From contig JADJZB010000028.1 of assembly GCA_016719485.1 (NCBI GenBank), positions 62,001-126,000 of the forward strand: DNA of 64,000 nt. Direction: 5' to 3'. Both the position numbers and the translations under genes were made by a program. The notes beneath the pieces are model-generated. The model had not been told where the DNA came from. It searched no databases and saw only the letters and a program-made list of their open reading frames with translations. Positions within the stretch are counted from its first letter, which is position 1. Each line of letters starts with the position of its first letter. This stretch comes from Holophagales bacterium. GTDB lineage: Bacteria > Acidobacteriota > Thermoanaerobaculia > UBA5066. This document shows positions 49,853 to 59,368 of the stretch, in pieces.

Positions 49853-52642
49853 TCAGAACGGGTAGCCGATGCTGAAGCTGAGCGCCCCTGTGTCCTCGTC
49901 CTGCTTGCGGTCCAGCCGGAACCCGTACTCCAGGCGGAACGGACCCACGGGGGTCAGGTAGTGAACGCCGAGCCCGGCGCCCCACCGGCCTTCGGCCAGC
50001 TTCACGTAAGAGGGCCCCGCCCAGACGTTGCCCCAGTCGGCGAAGAACACGAGACCGAGCCCTCCCGTGATCGCCAGCCGCCACTCGACGTTCGCGATGA
50101 GGAGCGCGTTGCCTCCGATCCCGCCGCCGTCCTGCAGCGTCTGGCCCTCGACGCCGAGGTCGTCGAGCGGGAAGGCGCGGTGCGTCGTCCGGCCCCCGGC
50201 GAAGAACCGCTCGACGATCGGCGTGTCGAGGTTCGGAAGGCAACCGGGGTTCACCTCCGGGGAGCACTGCACGAGCGACTTCAGGAGCCCGGCCCTGATC
50301 CCCGCGGCGAGGATCCCGCCGGAGAGGGGCCGATAGAACGTGTACTGCGCGAACCCTCTCAGGAAGTGTGCGTCCGCGGACGCGGCCGGGAAGGCCCACT
50401 TCCCCTCGAGCGCCGCGAAGTACCCCTTGCCGGGCACGATGGGATCGTCGCGGGCATCGATGGCGGCGCTCGCGCCGACGGAGTTGATGAAGATTCTCTG
50501 GTCCTGCCGCTCGATCTCCGAGAGGATGTCGGGCGGGGCGCTGGGCTCGACGATCTCGTACTGGTAGCGCAGGGCCCCCTTGAGCGGACCGACGATCGGC
50601 CGGCCGACCTCGAGGAACGCGCCTCCCCGTCGCACGGAATACGCCTCCCGGATCTCGTCGGCGACGTATCCCGTGATCGCGCCGGCAAGCCCCGAGTCGA
50701 ATATCGAACGGTCGGCCAACCGGACGAGGACCCGCGTGTCCCGCCGCGAGTACCGCGCTTCGACGACACCGGCAATGGCCCGGCCGAAGAGGTTCGAATG
50801 CGCCAGGGCGAGCGAGAGCCTGGGGTTCAGCGCCCGCTCGGCCTTGGCGTCGTACTCGAGGCCGAGGCCGTAGAGAAGACTCCACGGCTTCGCTTCCTCG
50901 ACCGTCACGAGGACCGAACGCGCCTCGCTCCCGGCATCGGGCGAAAGGCCGGACACGTCCACCCGCGAAAAGACGCCGAGCCGATCGAGGTTCTGCTGCG
51001 TCCGTATGAGCCGGGCCATCGAGAAGGGAGTCCCTTCCCGGTACGCCAGCTCCCTCTGGAGGACCGAGAGGTGCGTGGCGCGGGCGCCTCGCAGGATCGT
51101 CTTTCCGAAGACCGCGTGCTCCCCCTCGCGCACCTCGTAGGTCACGTCGACGACGACCGGTGCACCCGGCTCGGCGGCGGTCGGCGTCGTCCGTGCCTCG
51201 ACGCGGGCGTCGGGAAAGCCGCCGTCACCCAGGGCGGACCGGAGCGTCGCGAGGTCGGTTTCGACGTCGTCCTGAAGATACGCTCCGCCGCGCCGGGCGC
51301 GCAGCTTCCTGACCGCCGCCTCGACGTCGAGGGAGCGGAGCCCCTCGACCGAGACCCGGCCGAACCAGGCGGCCGCCCCCTCGTCGACGCGAAACCTCAC
51401 GTCGAGCTCGAACGGAAGGTCCCCCGCGACCACCTCGACCGACGTCACCCGGGCCTCGGGAAAACCGCGAGCGCGGTAGATCGCAGAGATGTCCGCCCGA
51501 TCGGCCGCGAGGTCCGCGTCGACGAGCCGCCCCTTCTCGAAGAGGCCCCTGGGCCGGGTTCTGAGGGCGGACAGGAGCGTCTTCTCCCTCACCGCGCAGG
51601 TCCCTTCGACGGCGACGGCGCCCACGACCCAGCGTTCCCCCGTCTCGGCGTGCAGCCGGACTTCCTCCCGATCCGCGGTCGCCTCCACCTCCAGCTCGAC
51701 GCCGGCCCGTGCATAGCCCTTCCTCTGCAGGCCCTCCCGGAGGACGCCGCGGAGGCGGTCGAGAGCCTCGCCGTCGGGCGGGTCCCCCTTGGCCCACGGG
51801 GACGCCGGGTTGCGACGAACGTCCTTCTCCTTCATCCCGGTGACGTCGAGAACGACGTCGGGACCGGCGAATACCGCGTACCGTGCCGTCGCCTGTCCCG
51901 TGCCGCGGTCGTACACGGCGCCGTCGTAGCGCACTTCACCCCGGGAGCGGCCCAGCGACCTGTAGTGCGCGGTGTACCGCTCGGCGTCGTCCCGCGCGAC
52001 GGCCTCGCGGAAGACGCGCTGCCGCCGGAGCTTCCCTTTTCGACGGAGGTCCTCCGGCGAAAGCGGGCCGAGATCGCCCGAGAAGGCCGCCGGCGCCGGC
52101 GCCGCGGGGCGGCCGGGCGTCACTTCGAACGTGACGTTCACCGACGTGTCGTCGGGACCCGGCTCGACCCGCGGCGTCACCCCGGCCTCGAAGTAGCCAC
52201 GCTCCTCCAGGACGCGAAGGGCCGCCCGGGTCGCCGCGACACCGCGATCCGGACTCCAGGGATCGCGAGGCCTCGTTCCGATCGCGTCGACGACCCGTCC
52301 CTTCGCGGGGATGCCCCGACCGGACACGGTGATCTTCGCGACCCGGGTCGCAGCCGAGAAGACGATCGTGACGGCGACCCCGTCCTGCGTCGGCGCGGCC
52401 TCCACCGAGAGGTCGGCGAACCGTCCCGTCGCGAAGAGGTTGCGGAGCGACGTATGGACGGCACGCTCGGTCAGGCGAGCGCCGGGCCCGAGGTCGACGA
52501 GCCGCCCGAACGACTCCTCCTCGATCGGGGCATCGCCCCGGAACGTCAGGCCTTCGATCGTGCGTCCCCAGAGGCTCTCCGCGGCCGCGGCCGGTACGGC
52601 AGGAAGCACGAGCAGGAGAGCGAGGACGACGGCCGCCTTCAA
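49853..52642 (-). CDS. tamA: TamA/BamA-family outer-membrane assembly protein
   Basis: A signal peptide (AVVLALLLVLPAVPAAAA) is followed by about five POTRA-like units (for example GGAYLQDDVETDLATLRSALGDGGF, PFSMARLIRTQQNLDRLGVFSRV) and a C-terminal 16-strand barrel ending in FSIGYPF with terminal Phe. FFAGGRTTHRAFPLDD corresponds to the conserved (V)RGF loop. The 929-residue protein has more POTRA domains than E. coli TamA (three), but its translational overlap with tamB (4 bases) makes TamA the best call. Works in outer-membrane protein insertion or lipid transport. Confidence 0.87.
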   Translation of the reverse strand: MKAAVVLALLLVLPAVPAAAAESLWGRTIEGLTFRGDAPIEEESFGRLVDLGPGARLTERAVHTSLRNLFATGRFADLSVEAAPTQDGVAVTIVFSAATRVAKITVSGRGIPAKGRVVDAIGTRPRDPWSPDRGVAATRAALRVLEERGYFEAGVTPRVEPGPDDTSVNVTFEVTPGRPAAPAPAAFSGDLGPLSPEDLRRKGKLRRQRVFREAVARDDAERYTAHYRSLGRSRGEVRYDGAVYDRGTGQATARYAVFAGPDVVLDVTGMKEKDVRRNPASPWAKGDPPDGEALDRLRGVLREGLQRKGYARAGVELEVEATADREEVRLHAETGERWVVGAVAVEGTCAVREKTLLSALRTRPRGLFEKGRLVDADLAADRADISAIYRARGFPEARVTSVEVVAGDLPFELDVRFRVDEGAAAWFGRVSVEGLRSLDVEAAVRKLRARRGGAYLQDDVETDLATLRSALGDGGFPDARVEARTTPTAAEPGAPVVVDVTYEVREGEHAVFGKTILRGARATHLSVLQRELAYREGTPFSMARLIRTQQNLDRLGVFSRVDVSGLSPDAGSEARSVLVTVEEAKPWSLLYGLGLEYDAKAERALNPRLSLALAHSNLFGRAIAGVVEARYSRRDTRVLVRLADRSIFDSGLAGAITGYVADEIREAYSVRRGGAFLEVGRPIVGPLKGALRYQYEIVEPSAPPDILSEIERQDQRIFINSVGASAAIDARDDPIVPGKGYFAALEGKWAFPAASADAHFLRGFAQYTFYRPLSGGILAAGIRAGLLKSLVQCSPEVNPGCLPNLDTPIVERFFAGGRTTHRAFPLDDLGVEGQTLQDGGGIGGNALLIANVEWRLAITGGLGLVFFADWGNVWAGPSYVKLAEGRWGAGLGVHYLTPVGPFRLEYGFRLDRKQDEDTGALSFSIGYPF

Positions 52643-55600
52643 CGGAGCCTCTGGCGGATCTTCACCTCCGCCGAGTACACGCCGTTCTCGTCGCGCAGCA
52701 GCTGGAGGAAGGCGCTCGGGGAGATCTGGTACTCGACGAGGATGACCTGCTCCTGGTCCGTGGAGGCCTTGTACGAATAGGTGACGGTCAGATCGTTCGA
52801 AAGGCGCTTGGCGACGGTGAGGCGCGGCGCATCGAACGTCGAGCCGATGAAGACGGGGTCAATCTGGAGGCGGTCGAGGCGAAGGAACTCCTTCGTCCGG
52901 CTCGCGGCCGCGTCGGTGGCGAGGCCCGCGATGAGCTCCCTGGCGGCCGCGACGATGTCCTGGTCGGTCGAGACGGGCGAGACCGAGCCGATGCTCCCGG
53001 CCGAGGTACTCGGGATCTCCCCCGTGGCGAGGATCGAGACGATCTGCGCCTCCGGGAGCTGCGGGTAGGAGGTGAAACGGGGCACCACGCGCGAGGAGGT
53101 GCCCGAGACGCCGAGCGTGATGGCGTACTCCTTCACCTGCGTCCGCGCTTCGAGCTCGAAGTAGGGGTCGTTGCTGGCCGGATTGGCGAAGACCACCTTT
53201 GCCTTCGTGACGTCGTACCGGAGGCCGCGCAGCTCGAGGCGCCCCCCTTCCGACGCCTCGACCGAGCCGAGGAGAAGAGGTCTTCCGAACGTACCGCGGA
53301 CCGTCAGGTCGCCCGATCCACGCATCCGCGCCACGTTGTTGCGCACCTCGAAGGCCCCTGGCGGAATCGCGATCCGCACTTCCAGCGCCACGTCGTCGAA
53401 CCGGGTCGGCTCGGAGAGGGTCCCGCCGGCGCCACGCCGGCCCCCGAGGAGCGCCTGGATCGACAGGTCGAGGTCCTCGGCGTAGATCCCCCGGATCAGC
53501 CGCAGCTCTCCTCGGGCGGAGCGGACCTCTTCGTCCCCGAGCAGGACGAGGTCTCCCGACACGGTCGTCCTGAGCCCGGCAAACGGCTCGCTTTTCAGAT
53601 CCTCGACGTGGACGTTGAGCCTCAGCCCCGACATCCGGAGTCCGTCGAGGGTGAGGACACCGGCCACGGCGACGCTTCCGTTCCACCGCAGCGAGAGGTC
53701 GTCGGTCGTGATCCGGCCGGGTGTCAGCTGCAGCGTTCCGGTGATCCCCTCGATCGGCTTCTCCCCGGGCGACGTGACGAGCTCGAGGCCGTCGAGGCCC
53801 ACGCGCCCCTCGAAGACGGGCCGTTCGAGCGTTCCGGACGCCGTCGCCGACACGGACATCCTTCCTTCCAGGGTCGCACCGTCTAGGAACGGCGTCAGGA
53901 TCGCTGCTTCGATCGTTCCGACGGCCCGCGCGGAGACTGCGCCTCCGCCTCCGGTCTCGAGGCTCCCGCTCAGGGTCACCTCACCTTCCGGAAGAGACCC
54001 GGCGGAACCCGCCGCCCGGTGCGCGGCGAGGCGGACGTCCTCCCAGGAGAACCGGCCGTCCACCCACGTGAACGCCGCCGGAGCCGGGAGAGAGAGACGG
54101 TGCGGACCGACGACGGCGTCGAGCTGCACGAACCGGCCCCGGGCCGAGGTCACGTTCCCGGCCGCGTCCCGCGAGAGGCTGGCGGCGACCCGTGCCGTCC
54201 CGTCGAGGTCGGTTCCGGCGGGAACCCCGAGGAGGGCCGCGTAGGCGGCGATCGAGCGAACCTCGAGGCCGACCTCCAGCCCGCCTCCGCTCCCCGCCGC
54301 AGTGAGGCGCGCCGCCCCTGGCGCATCGACCTCCGCCTCGACCTTTCCGCCGTCGAGAGTCAACCGGAGAGACACCTCCTTGCCGGGCAGTGAGAGCGGC
54401 GTCTGCTGCCAGGCCGCCTCCACGATCTTCCCCTCCATTTCGAGGTTCGGGACGTCGAGCGTTCCGCGGCCCGCGAGGGAGCCCGTGAGCCGGCCCGTCA
54501 GGCCGGGCGCCCCTTCGGAGAACGCTCCGAGTCTCTCGAGGGGAAGGTCCTGCGCCTCGGCCTCCATCTCGAATCCGTCGTCGGCGTACCGGTAGAAGCC
54601 GTCCAGGCGGGCCGCCCCCTTCCCCAGTGCGCCGCGAACCGCCGAGAGCCGGAGACGGTCTTCTTCGAAACCGAGCGTCCCCTCGACGCGGTCGAAGGGC
54701 TGACCCCAGAGGCGCGACTCGTCGAAGGCGAGGCTCCCCTCGCCGAGGACGCGGGGCGTCACGCCGTCGAGAGGGAGACGGCCGGTGACGAGACCCGTGA
54801 TCGGAAGGTCGAGCGAGAGGAACGAGAAGATCCGTTCCACCGGCCACCGCTCGGTCTGGGTCGTGAAGCCGGTCAGGCGGTACTCACCTCCGAGCGCCCC
54901 GCCCCACGCGATCTGTCCGCTCGCCACGAGCCGGCCGCCCCCGTCGCGCGCCTCGAGCGGCTGCAGCGTCAGGACGTTTCTGTCGACGAGGAAGTCGGCG
55001 GTCGTCTCGCCGAACGGCACGCCGCGCAGGACGAAGGACGAGGCCTCCAGCCGCCCCGTGATGCGCGGATCGGAGAAGCTCCGTGTCAGCGACGCGACGA
55101 GCCGCCCCGAGCCGCCGAGCTTCAGCGGCGGGGAGAGCGGCTCTCCCTGTATGGCCGGATAGAAGTTCGCGGCGAGCCGTTCGGCCTCGACGAGGTCCGG
55201 GGCCTCGATCGTCAGCGCCCAGTCGGGTTCCCAGGAACCGATCTGAAGCGTCCCGTCCAGCGTCGCGCGGAGCCCGCCTGCCGTGAGGAACGCCACGCGC
55301 GGAAAGAGAATCGCACCGTCCTTCACGAAGAGCGGTCCCCCTCCGGAGACGGGGAGCGCGTGCCTCCCGCGAACGGCCGAGGGGACGCCCGGGGCCGCGG
55401 CGAGGCGGATCGCTCCCGATCCGTCCGCGCGCGCAGCCCCGCCCGGCCCGAACGTGAGCGTCATGTCCAGGTCCGCCCGGGCCATCAGGCCCGTCCCCGG
55501 AAGCCCGAGGTCCGAGAAGAAGCTCTCGAAATCGATCCCCTTCCCCGACACCGCGATCCGCACCGGGAGCGGTGGTCCTTTCAGCCTCCCGAGCTGGACG

Positions 55601-56664
55601 AGGGCCTCGAGCGTCCCGCCCGCGTACTCGGCGCGGGAGACGTGGGCGAGAAGACCGTCGGGGTCGACGCGGATCGATCCCTCCCCGGTCATCGGAAACG
55701 GACCGAAACGCCCGCCCTCCCCGATCTCGAACTCCCCCCTCACCCGGAACCCTCCACCCTTCGGGACCCTCACGCTCGCCACGGCCGACACCGGCCCGGT
55801 CAGCGGGATCCCCGCACCGAAGTAGCGATCGAGATCCTCTCCGCGCATCCGCGCCCGGGCGAGGATGTTCACCTCCGGATTCGTCAGGTCGTCGATCCCG
55901 CCGAGGGCGTCGAGGGCGAACCCCTCTCCCCGGAGCCGGATCCCCCGGAAGCGAACCCTGCCGGGAGACAGGACGACGTCGGCCCCGATCTCGAGGTCGA
56001 GGACGTCGCCGTCGTCGAGCTTGAGGCGGGCCTGCCGGCAGCCGAGGGAAACCCGGGTCGTCTTCGAGAACCTCCCGGAACGCGCCGTCAGCGCCGCCTC
56101 GGTCAGGATGACGTCGAGCTTCGCCTTCCACTCGCGAAAGCGAATCGTCCCCTTCTGGAGGATCGCCTCCCGGATCCGGACGTCCTTCCCGCCGCCTTCC
56201 CCTTTCGGCAGGGCCGCGACGATGGAGGAGAAGTTGTTCGTACCGTCGGCGAAGACCTCGAAAACCACGTGCGGCCCCATGAGCCGCACCTTGGGCAGGT
56301 CGATCCGGGTGGCGGAGATCTGCGGGATTCCCCGCAGGCTCACCTCCTCCGCGGAAAAGCAGGAGCCGGCGAGCCCTCTCGGGTCGTTCGAGACGGACAC
56401 GTCCTTCACGAGGAACGCTGGCGGGACGAGGGCGAGGTCGAAGCCACCGATCGTCACCTTCCTCTTCAGCGCCTCGGAGAGGAGCGTCTCGGCCCGGCGC
56501 CTCATCAGGTCCTGGAAGCGCGCCGAGCGGAAGACGGCGTAGAGGACGAGGAGGGAAAAGAGGAAGAGGAGCACGAAGAGCCGGAGGACCCGGACGTGCT
56601 CCAGGACGAGGTGCGGGATGTGGGGGTGGGGGATCCGGCCGCCGAGCCCCTTCTTCACCCCCAT
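52639..56664 (-). CDS. tamB: TamB-family inner-membrane translocation/lipid transport protein
   Basis: One N-terminal membrane helix (about residues 28-45, RLFVLLFLFSLLVLYAVF) anchors a very long beta-rich periplasmic protein of 1341 residues with AsmA-like start (AETLLSEALKRKVTIGG). The last 330 residues are the TamB/DUF490 domain (LELRGLRYDVTKAKVVFANP, YFELEARTQVKEYAITLGVSG). TamB spans the periplasm and partners TamA, whose gene follows with a 4-base overlap. Recent work on AsmA-like proteins points to phospholipid transport. Confidence 0.9.
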   Translation of the reverse strand: MGVKKGLGGRIPHPHIPHLVLEHVRVLRLFVLLFLFSLLVLYAVFRSARFQDLMRRRAETLLSEALKRKVTIGGFDLALVPPAFLVKDVSVSNDPRGLAGSCFSAEEVSLRGIPQISATRIDLPKVRLMGPHVVFEVFADGTNNFSSIVAALPKGEGGGKDVRIREAILQKGTIRFREWKAKLDVILTEAALTARSGRFSKTTRVSLGCRQARLKLDDGDVLDLEIGADVVLSPGRVRFRGIRLRGEGFALDALGGIDDLTNPEVNILARARMRGEDLDRYFGAGIPLTGPVSAVASVRVPKGGGFRVRGEFEIGEGGRFGPFPMTGEGSIRVDPDGLLAHVSRAEYAGGTLEALVQLGRLKGPPLPVRIAVSGKGIDFESFFSDLGLPGTGLMARADLDMTLTFGPGGAARADGSGAIRLAAAPGVPSAVRGRHALPVSGGGPLFVKDGAILFPRVAFLTAGGLRATLDGTLQIGSWEPDWALTIEAPDLVEAERLAANFYPAIQGEPLSPPLKLGGSGRLVASLTRSFSDPRITGRLEASSFVLRGVPFGETTADFLVDRNVLTLQPLEARDGGGRLVASGQIAWGGALGGEYRLTGFTTQTERWPVERIFSFLSLDLPITGLVTGRLPLDGVTPRVLGEGSLAFDESRLWGQPFDRVEGTLGFEEDRLRLSAVRGALGKGAARLDGFYRYADDGFEMEAEAQDLPLERLGAFSEGAPGLTGRLTGSLAGRGTLDVPNLEMEGKIVEAAWQQTPLSLPGKEVSLRLTLDGGKVEAEVDAPGAARLTAAGSGGGLEVGLEVRSIAAYAALLGVPAGTDLDGTARVAASLSRDAAGNVTSARGRFVQLDAVVGPHRLSLPAPAAFTWVDGRFSWEDVRLAAHRAAGSAGSLPEGEVTLSGSLETGGGGAVSARAVGTIEAAILTPFLDGATLEGRMSVSATASGTLERPVFEGRVGLDGLELVTSPGEKPIEGITGTLQLTPGRITTDDLSLRWNGSVAVAGVLTLDGLRMSGLRLNVHVEDLKSEPFAGLRTTVSGDLVLLGDEEVRSARGELRLIRGIYAEDLDLSIQALLGGRRGAGGTLSEPTRFDDVALEVRIAIPPGAFEVRNNVARMRGSGDLTVRGTFGRPLLLGSVEASEGGRLELRGLRYDVTKAKVVFANPASNDPYFELEARTQVKEYAITLGVSGTSSRVVPRFTSYPQLPEAQIVSILATGEIPSTSAGSIGSVSPVSTDQDIVAAARELIAGLATDAAASRTKEFLRLDRLQIDPVFIGSTFDAPRLTVAKRLSNDLTVTYSYKASTDQEQVILVEYQISPSAFLQLLRDENGVYSAEVKIRQRLR

Positions 56665-56676
56665 CGCGGCGGTCGC

Positions 56677-57567
56677 CTACTTCTTCTCGCCGCCGAAGGA
56701 CAGCTTCTTGGCGAGGACGTCGAAGAACGTGCTGCCGTGGGCGCGGACGAGAAGGGCCGTCTCGCGCGCCCGGGCGATCGTGACCCGCGTCGCCGGTCCG
56801 ATAGGGAAGCCCTCCTGCCCGTCCATCGTCAGGTAGACGTCCGACGGATCGCCCTCGACCGCCAGGCCGAGGGTCACGTCGTCCGGGAGGACGACCGGCC
56901 GGAGGCTGAGCGTGTGAGGACAGATGGGGGTCAGGATGATGGCCGGCATCGTCGGCATCAGGATCGGCCCGCCGGCCGAGAGGTTGTAGGCCGTCGAGCC
57001 CGTCGGTGTGGCGACGATGAGGCCGTCCCCGCGATAGCGCGACACCGGCCGTCCGTCGACCTCGACGCGGATCGTCGCGATGCGCGACAGGGCCGACTTG
57101 CCGATGACGGCGTCGTTGATGATCCGGATCCGCCGCCGGGGCCTCCCGGCCTCGACGACGTCCACGTTCAGCATCCGTCGCGACTCCAGCGGAGCCGTCC
57201 CGGCCAGCGCGTCCGTCAGGAGCGGCTCCCAGGCGTCGGGAGGGCACGAGGTCAGGAAGCCGAACGTCCCGATGTCGATGCCGAGGATGGCGACGCCCGG
57301 CGAGGGGTGCCGCGCGACGGAGAGGAGCGTCCCGTCGCCTCCGAGCGTCACGAGGAGGTCGACGTGCTTCGAGATCTCCGCCCGCGGAACGCCCCCCATC
57401 GCATGCCGCGCCCCCATCGACTCGGCGTCGTGGAGGACCTCGATGCCGCGCCTGCGCAGCCACGCCTCGAGGCGTCGGGTGAGGTGGATGGCGTCGCCGC
57501 TCGTGGTGCGCGTGACGAGACCGACCCTCCGGATGGCCTTTCTTCGCGCCCTCGGTCGCGTCGACAT
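56677..57567 (-). CDS. nadK: NAD kinase
   Basis: NadK phosphorylates NAD to NADP. The 296-residue protein has the ATP-binding GGDGTLL (about residue 76), INDAVIGK (the NE/D motif) and TPTGSTAYNLSAGGPIL. Between tlyA (9 bases upstream) and tamB (12 bases downstream) in one operon; tlyA-nadK is a common bacterial order. Confidence 0.93.
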   Translation of the reverse strand: MSTRPRARRKAIRRVGLVTRTTSGDAIHLTRRLEAWLRRRGIEVLHDAESMGARHAMGGVPRAEISKHVDLLVTLGGDGTLLSVARHPSPGVAILGIDIGTFGFLTSCPPDAWEPLLTDALAGTAPLESRRMLNVDVVEAGRPRRRIRIINDAVIGKSALSRIATIRVEVDGRPVSRYRGDGLIVATPTGSTAYNLSAGGPILMPTMPAIILTPICPHTLSLRPVVLPDDVTLGLAVEGDPSDVYLTMDGQEGFPIGPATRVTIARARETALLVRAHGSTFFDVLAKKLSFGGEKK

Positions 57568-57576
57568 GGAGCGATT

Positions 57577-58338
57577 CTAGCCGCTGGCGGCGCTCTGACC
57601 GCCGAGGAGGAACGCCGCGAGGAGCTCGACGTTGCCATCGGCGCCGGTGATCGGCGACTCGATCGTCCCGCGGTGGGCCAGCCCGAGCGCTTCGGCCGAA
57701 GCGACGACGCGCTCCAGCGCGCGGCGGCGGACCTCGGCGTCACGGACGATTCCTCCCCTGCCGACCTCGCCGCGCTCCGATTCGAACTGCGGCTTGACGA
57801 GGAGAACGGAGTCGGCGCCCGTGGAGAGGAGGGGGACTGCCGCGGGCAGGATCAGCCGAAGCGAGATGAACGACACGTCGGCCACGAGGAGCGAGCAGGC
57901 CTCCGGCACGTCCGCGCGAGAGAGGAGCCGCGCGTTGACCCCTTCGCGCAGAACGACGCGCGGGTCGTTCCTGAGCCTGGCGTGGAGCTGGCCGTGCCCG
58001 ACGTCGATCGCGAAGACCCGCGCCGCCCCCCGCGAGAGGAGAACGTCCGTGAAGCCTCCCGTGGACGCGCCGATATCCAGACAGCATCGACCCGCAGGGT
58101 CGACACCGAATGCGTCGAGCCCTGCCGCGAGCTTGACCCCGCCGCGAGAGACCCAGGGATGCTCCGGCCCCTGGATCTCGATCAGGACGTCGGGACCGAC
58201 GGACGTCCCGGGCTTCGGCCGCTCGACCCCCTTCACCTTCACGCGCCCCGCCAGGACGAGCGCCTCGGCCCTCGTCCTCGACTCGGCCAGCCCCCGGGCG
58301 ACCAGGAGCACGTCGAGGCGCGTCTTCGGCGCGGCCAT
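57577..58338 (-). CDS. tlyA: TlyA-family rRNA 2'-O-methyltransferase
   Basis: An S4 RNA-binding domain (residues 5-65, RLDVLLVARGLAESRTRAEA) precedes an FtsJ-like methyltransferase domain with LDIGASTGGFTDVLL, AIDVGHGQL, ADVSFISLRLILP and LVKPQFE. TlyA methylates ribosomal RNA. ATG 58338 overlaps the upstream dehydrogenase stop (TGATG). Length 253 is normal. Confidence 0.92.
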   Translation of the reverse strand: MAAPKTRLDVLLVARGLAESRTRAEALVLAGRVKVKGVERPKPGTSVGPDVLIEIQGPEHPWVSRGGVKLAAGLDAFGVDPAGRCCLDIGASTGGFTDVLLSRGAARVFAIDVGHGQLHARLRNDPRVVLREGVNARLLSRADVPEACSLLVADVSFISLRLILPAAVPLLSTGADSVLLVKPQFESERGEVGRGGIVRDAEVRRRALERVVASAEALGLAHRGTIESPITGADGNVELLAAFLLGGQSAASG

Positions 58339-59357
58339 CAGATCTCGACGACGACCTTCAGCGCTTCGCCCGCGGCCTCGGCGAGGGCGAAGGCCTCGGC
58401 GGCGCGGTCGAGCGGCAGACGGTGCGTGACGAGACTCTCGACGGGGAGGTCGCCCGAGGCGATCAGGTCGAGCGAACGCCGCGTCTCGAGGGGGCCGGAG
58501 GAATAGCTGAAGCAGAGCGTCAGGTCCTTGAAGTAGGGCGTGTGCGGCGCGATCGGCCAGACGGTGTCGGGCGCGACCGGCGAGAAGAAGACGACGCGGG
58601 CCGCGGGCGCGGCCGCTTCCATCGCCGGGAGGACCGCGGCGGCCGCCGTCGGGATGATCCAGACGACGTCCGCTCCGCCGGGGGCCGCGGACGTCACCCA
58701 CTCGACGAGGCTCTCGGCGGATGGGTCGACGACGGCGTCGAACCCGAGCTCCCGGGCGAAGCGGCGCCGGGCGGGGTCGGGGTCGCTCCCGAGGAGTAGG
58801 CGCGCCCCGGCGAGCCGCGCGAGCCAGCCGAGGAGGAGGCCGTTCGATCCGAGGCCGACCACGAGAGCCGTGTCGCCCCGGCGGACGGCGGCCCGGTCCA
58901 CGGCCTTCAGCGCGCACGCGACGGGCTCGACGAACGCGCCGCCGGTGAAGGAGACGTGCGGCGGAAGGAGGAGCGCATCGCGCGAGACGGACGGGGCCGC
59001 CACCCTCACGTACTCGGCGAGGCCTCCGGGGTGGAGGCGGGAGGGCTTCCATTCCGGGCACATGACGGACTCCCCCGCGGCGCAGAAACGGCAGACGCCG
59101 CACGGGGCGTGGTGGTGGACGAAGACCCGGTCCCCCGGCCTCAGGTGCGTCACGCCGACGCCCGTCTCGACGACGACGCCCGCGGTTTCGTGCCCGAGGA
59201 CAGCCGGGGCCTTCGTCGCCACGTACCACGGGTGGACGTCGCTCCCGCAGAGGCCGACGGCCTTCATCGCCACGAGGATCTCGCCGGGACCGGGCCGGGG
59301 CGTCTCCATCTCGACGATCTCGATCCGCCCCGGGGCGCGGGCGAGCGCCGCTTTCAT
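58338..59357 (-). CDS. Zinc-dependent alcohol dehydrogenase (MDR family), second copy
   Basis: Medium-chain dehydrogenase of 339 residues. Catalytic zinc site: GLCGSDVH and VLGHETAG; structural zinc: CGVCRFCAAGESVMC; nucleotide fold VVGLGSNGLLLG. It resembles sorbitol or threonine dehydrogenases but substrate residues cannot be assigned. It starts 11 bases after a second MDR gene, of which it is a distant paralogue, and lies inside an isoprenoid/NAD operon. Confidence 0.87.
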   Translation of the reverse strand: MKAALARAPGRIEIVEMETPRPGPGEILVAMKAVGLCGSDVHPWYVATKAPAVLGHETAGVVVETGVGVTHLRPGDRVFVHHHAPCGVCRFCAAGESVMCPEWKPSRLHPGGLAEYVRVAAPSVSRDALLLPPHVSFTGGAFVEPVACALKAVDRAAVRRGDTALVVGLGSNGLLLGWLARLAGARLLLGSDPDPARRRFARELGFDAVVDPSAESLVEWVTSAAPGGADVVWIIPTAAAAVLPAMEAAAPAARVVFFSPVAPDTVWPIAPHTPYFKDLTLCFSYSSGPLETRRSLDLIASGDLPVESLVTHRLPLDRAAEAFALAEAAGEALKVVVEI

Positions 59358-59368
59358 CCTGGAAGGGA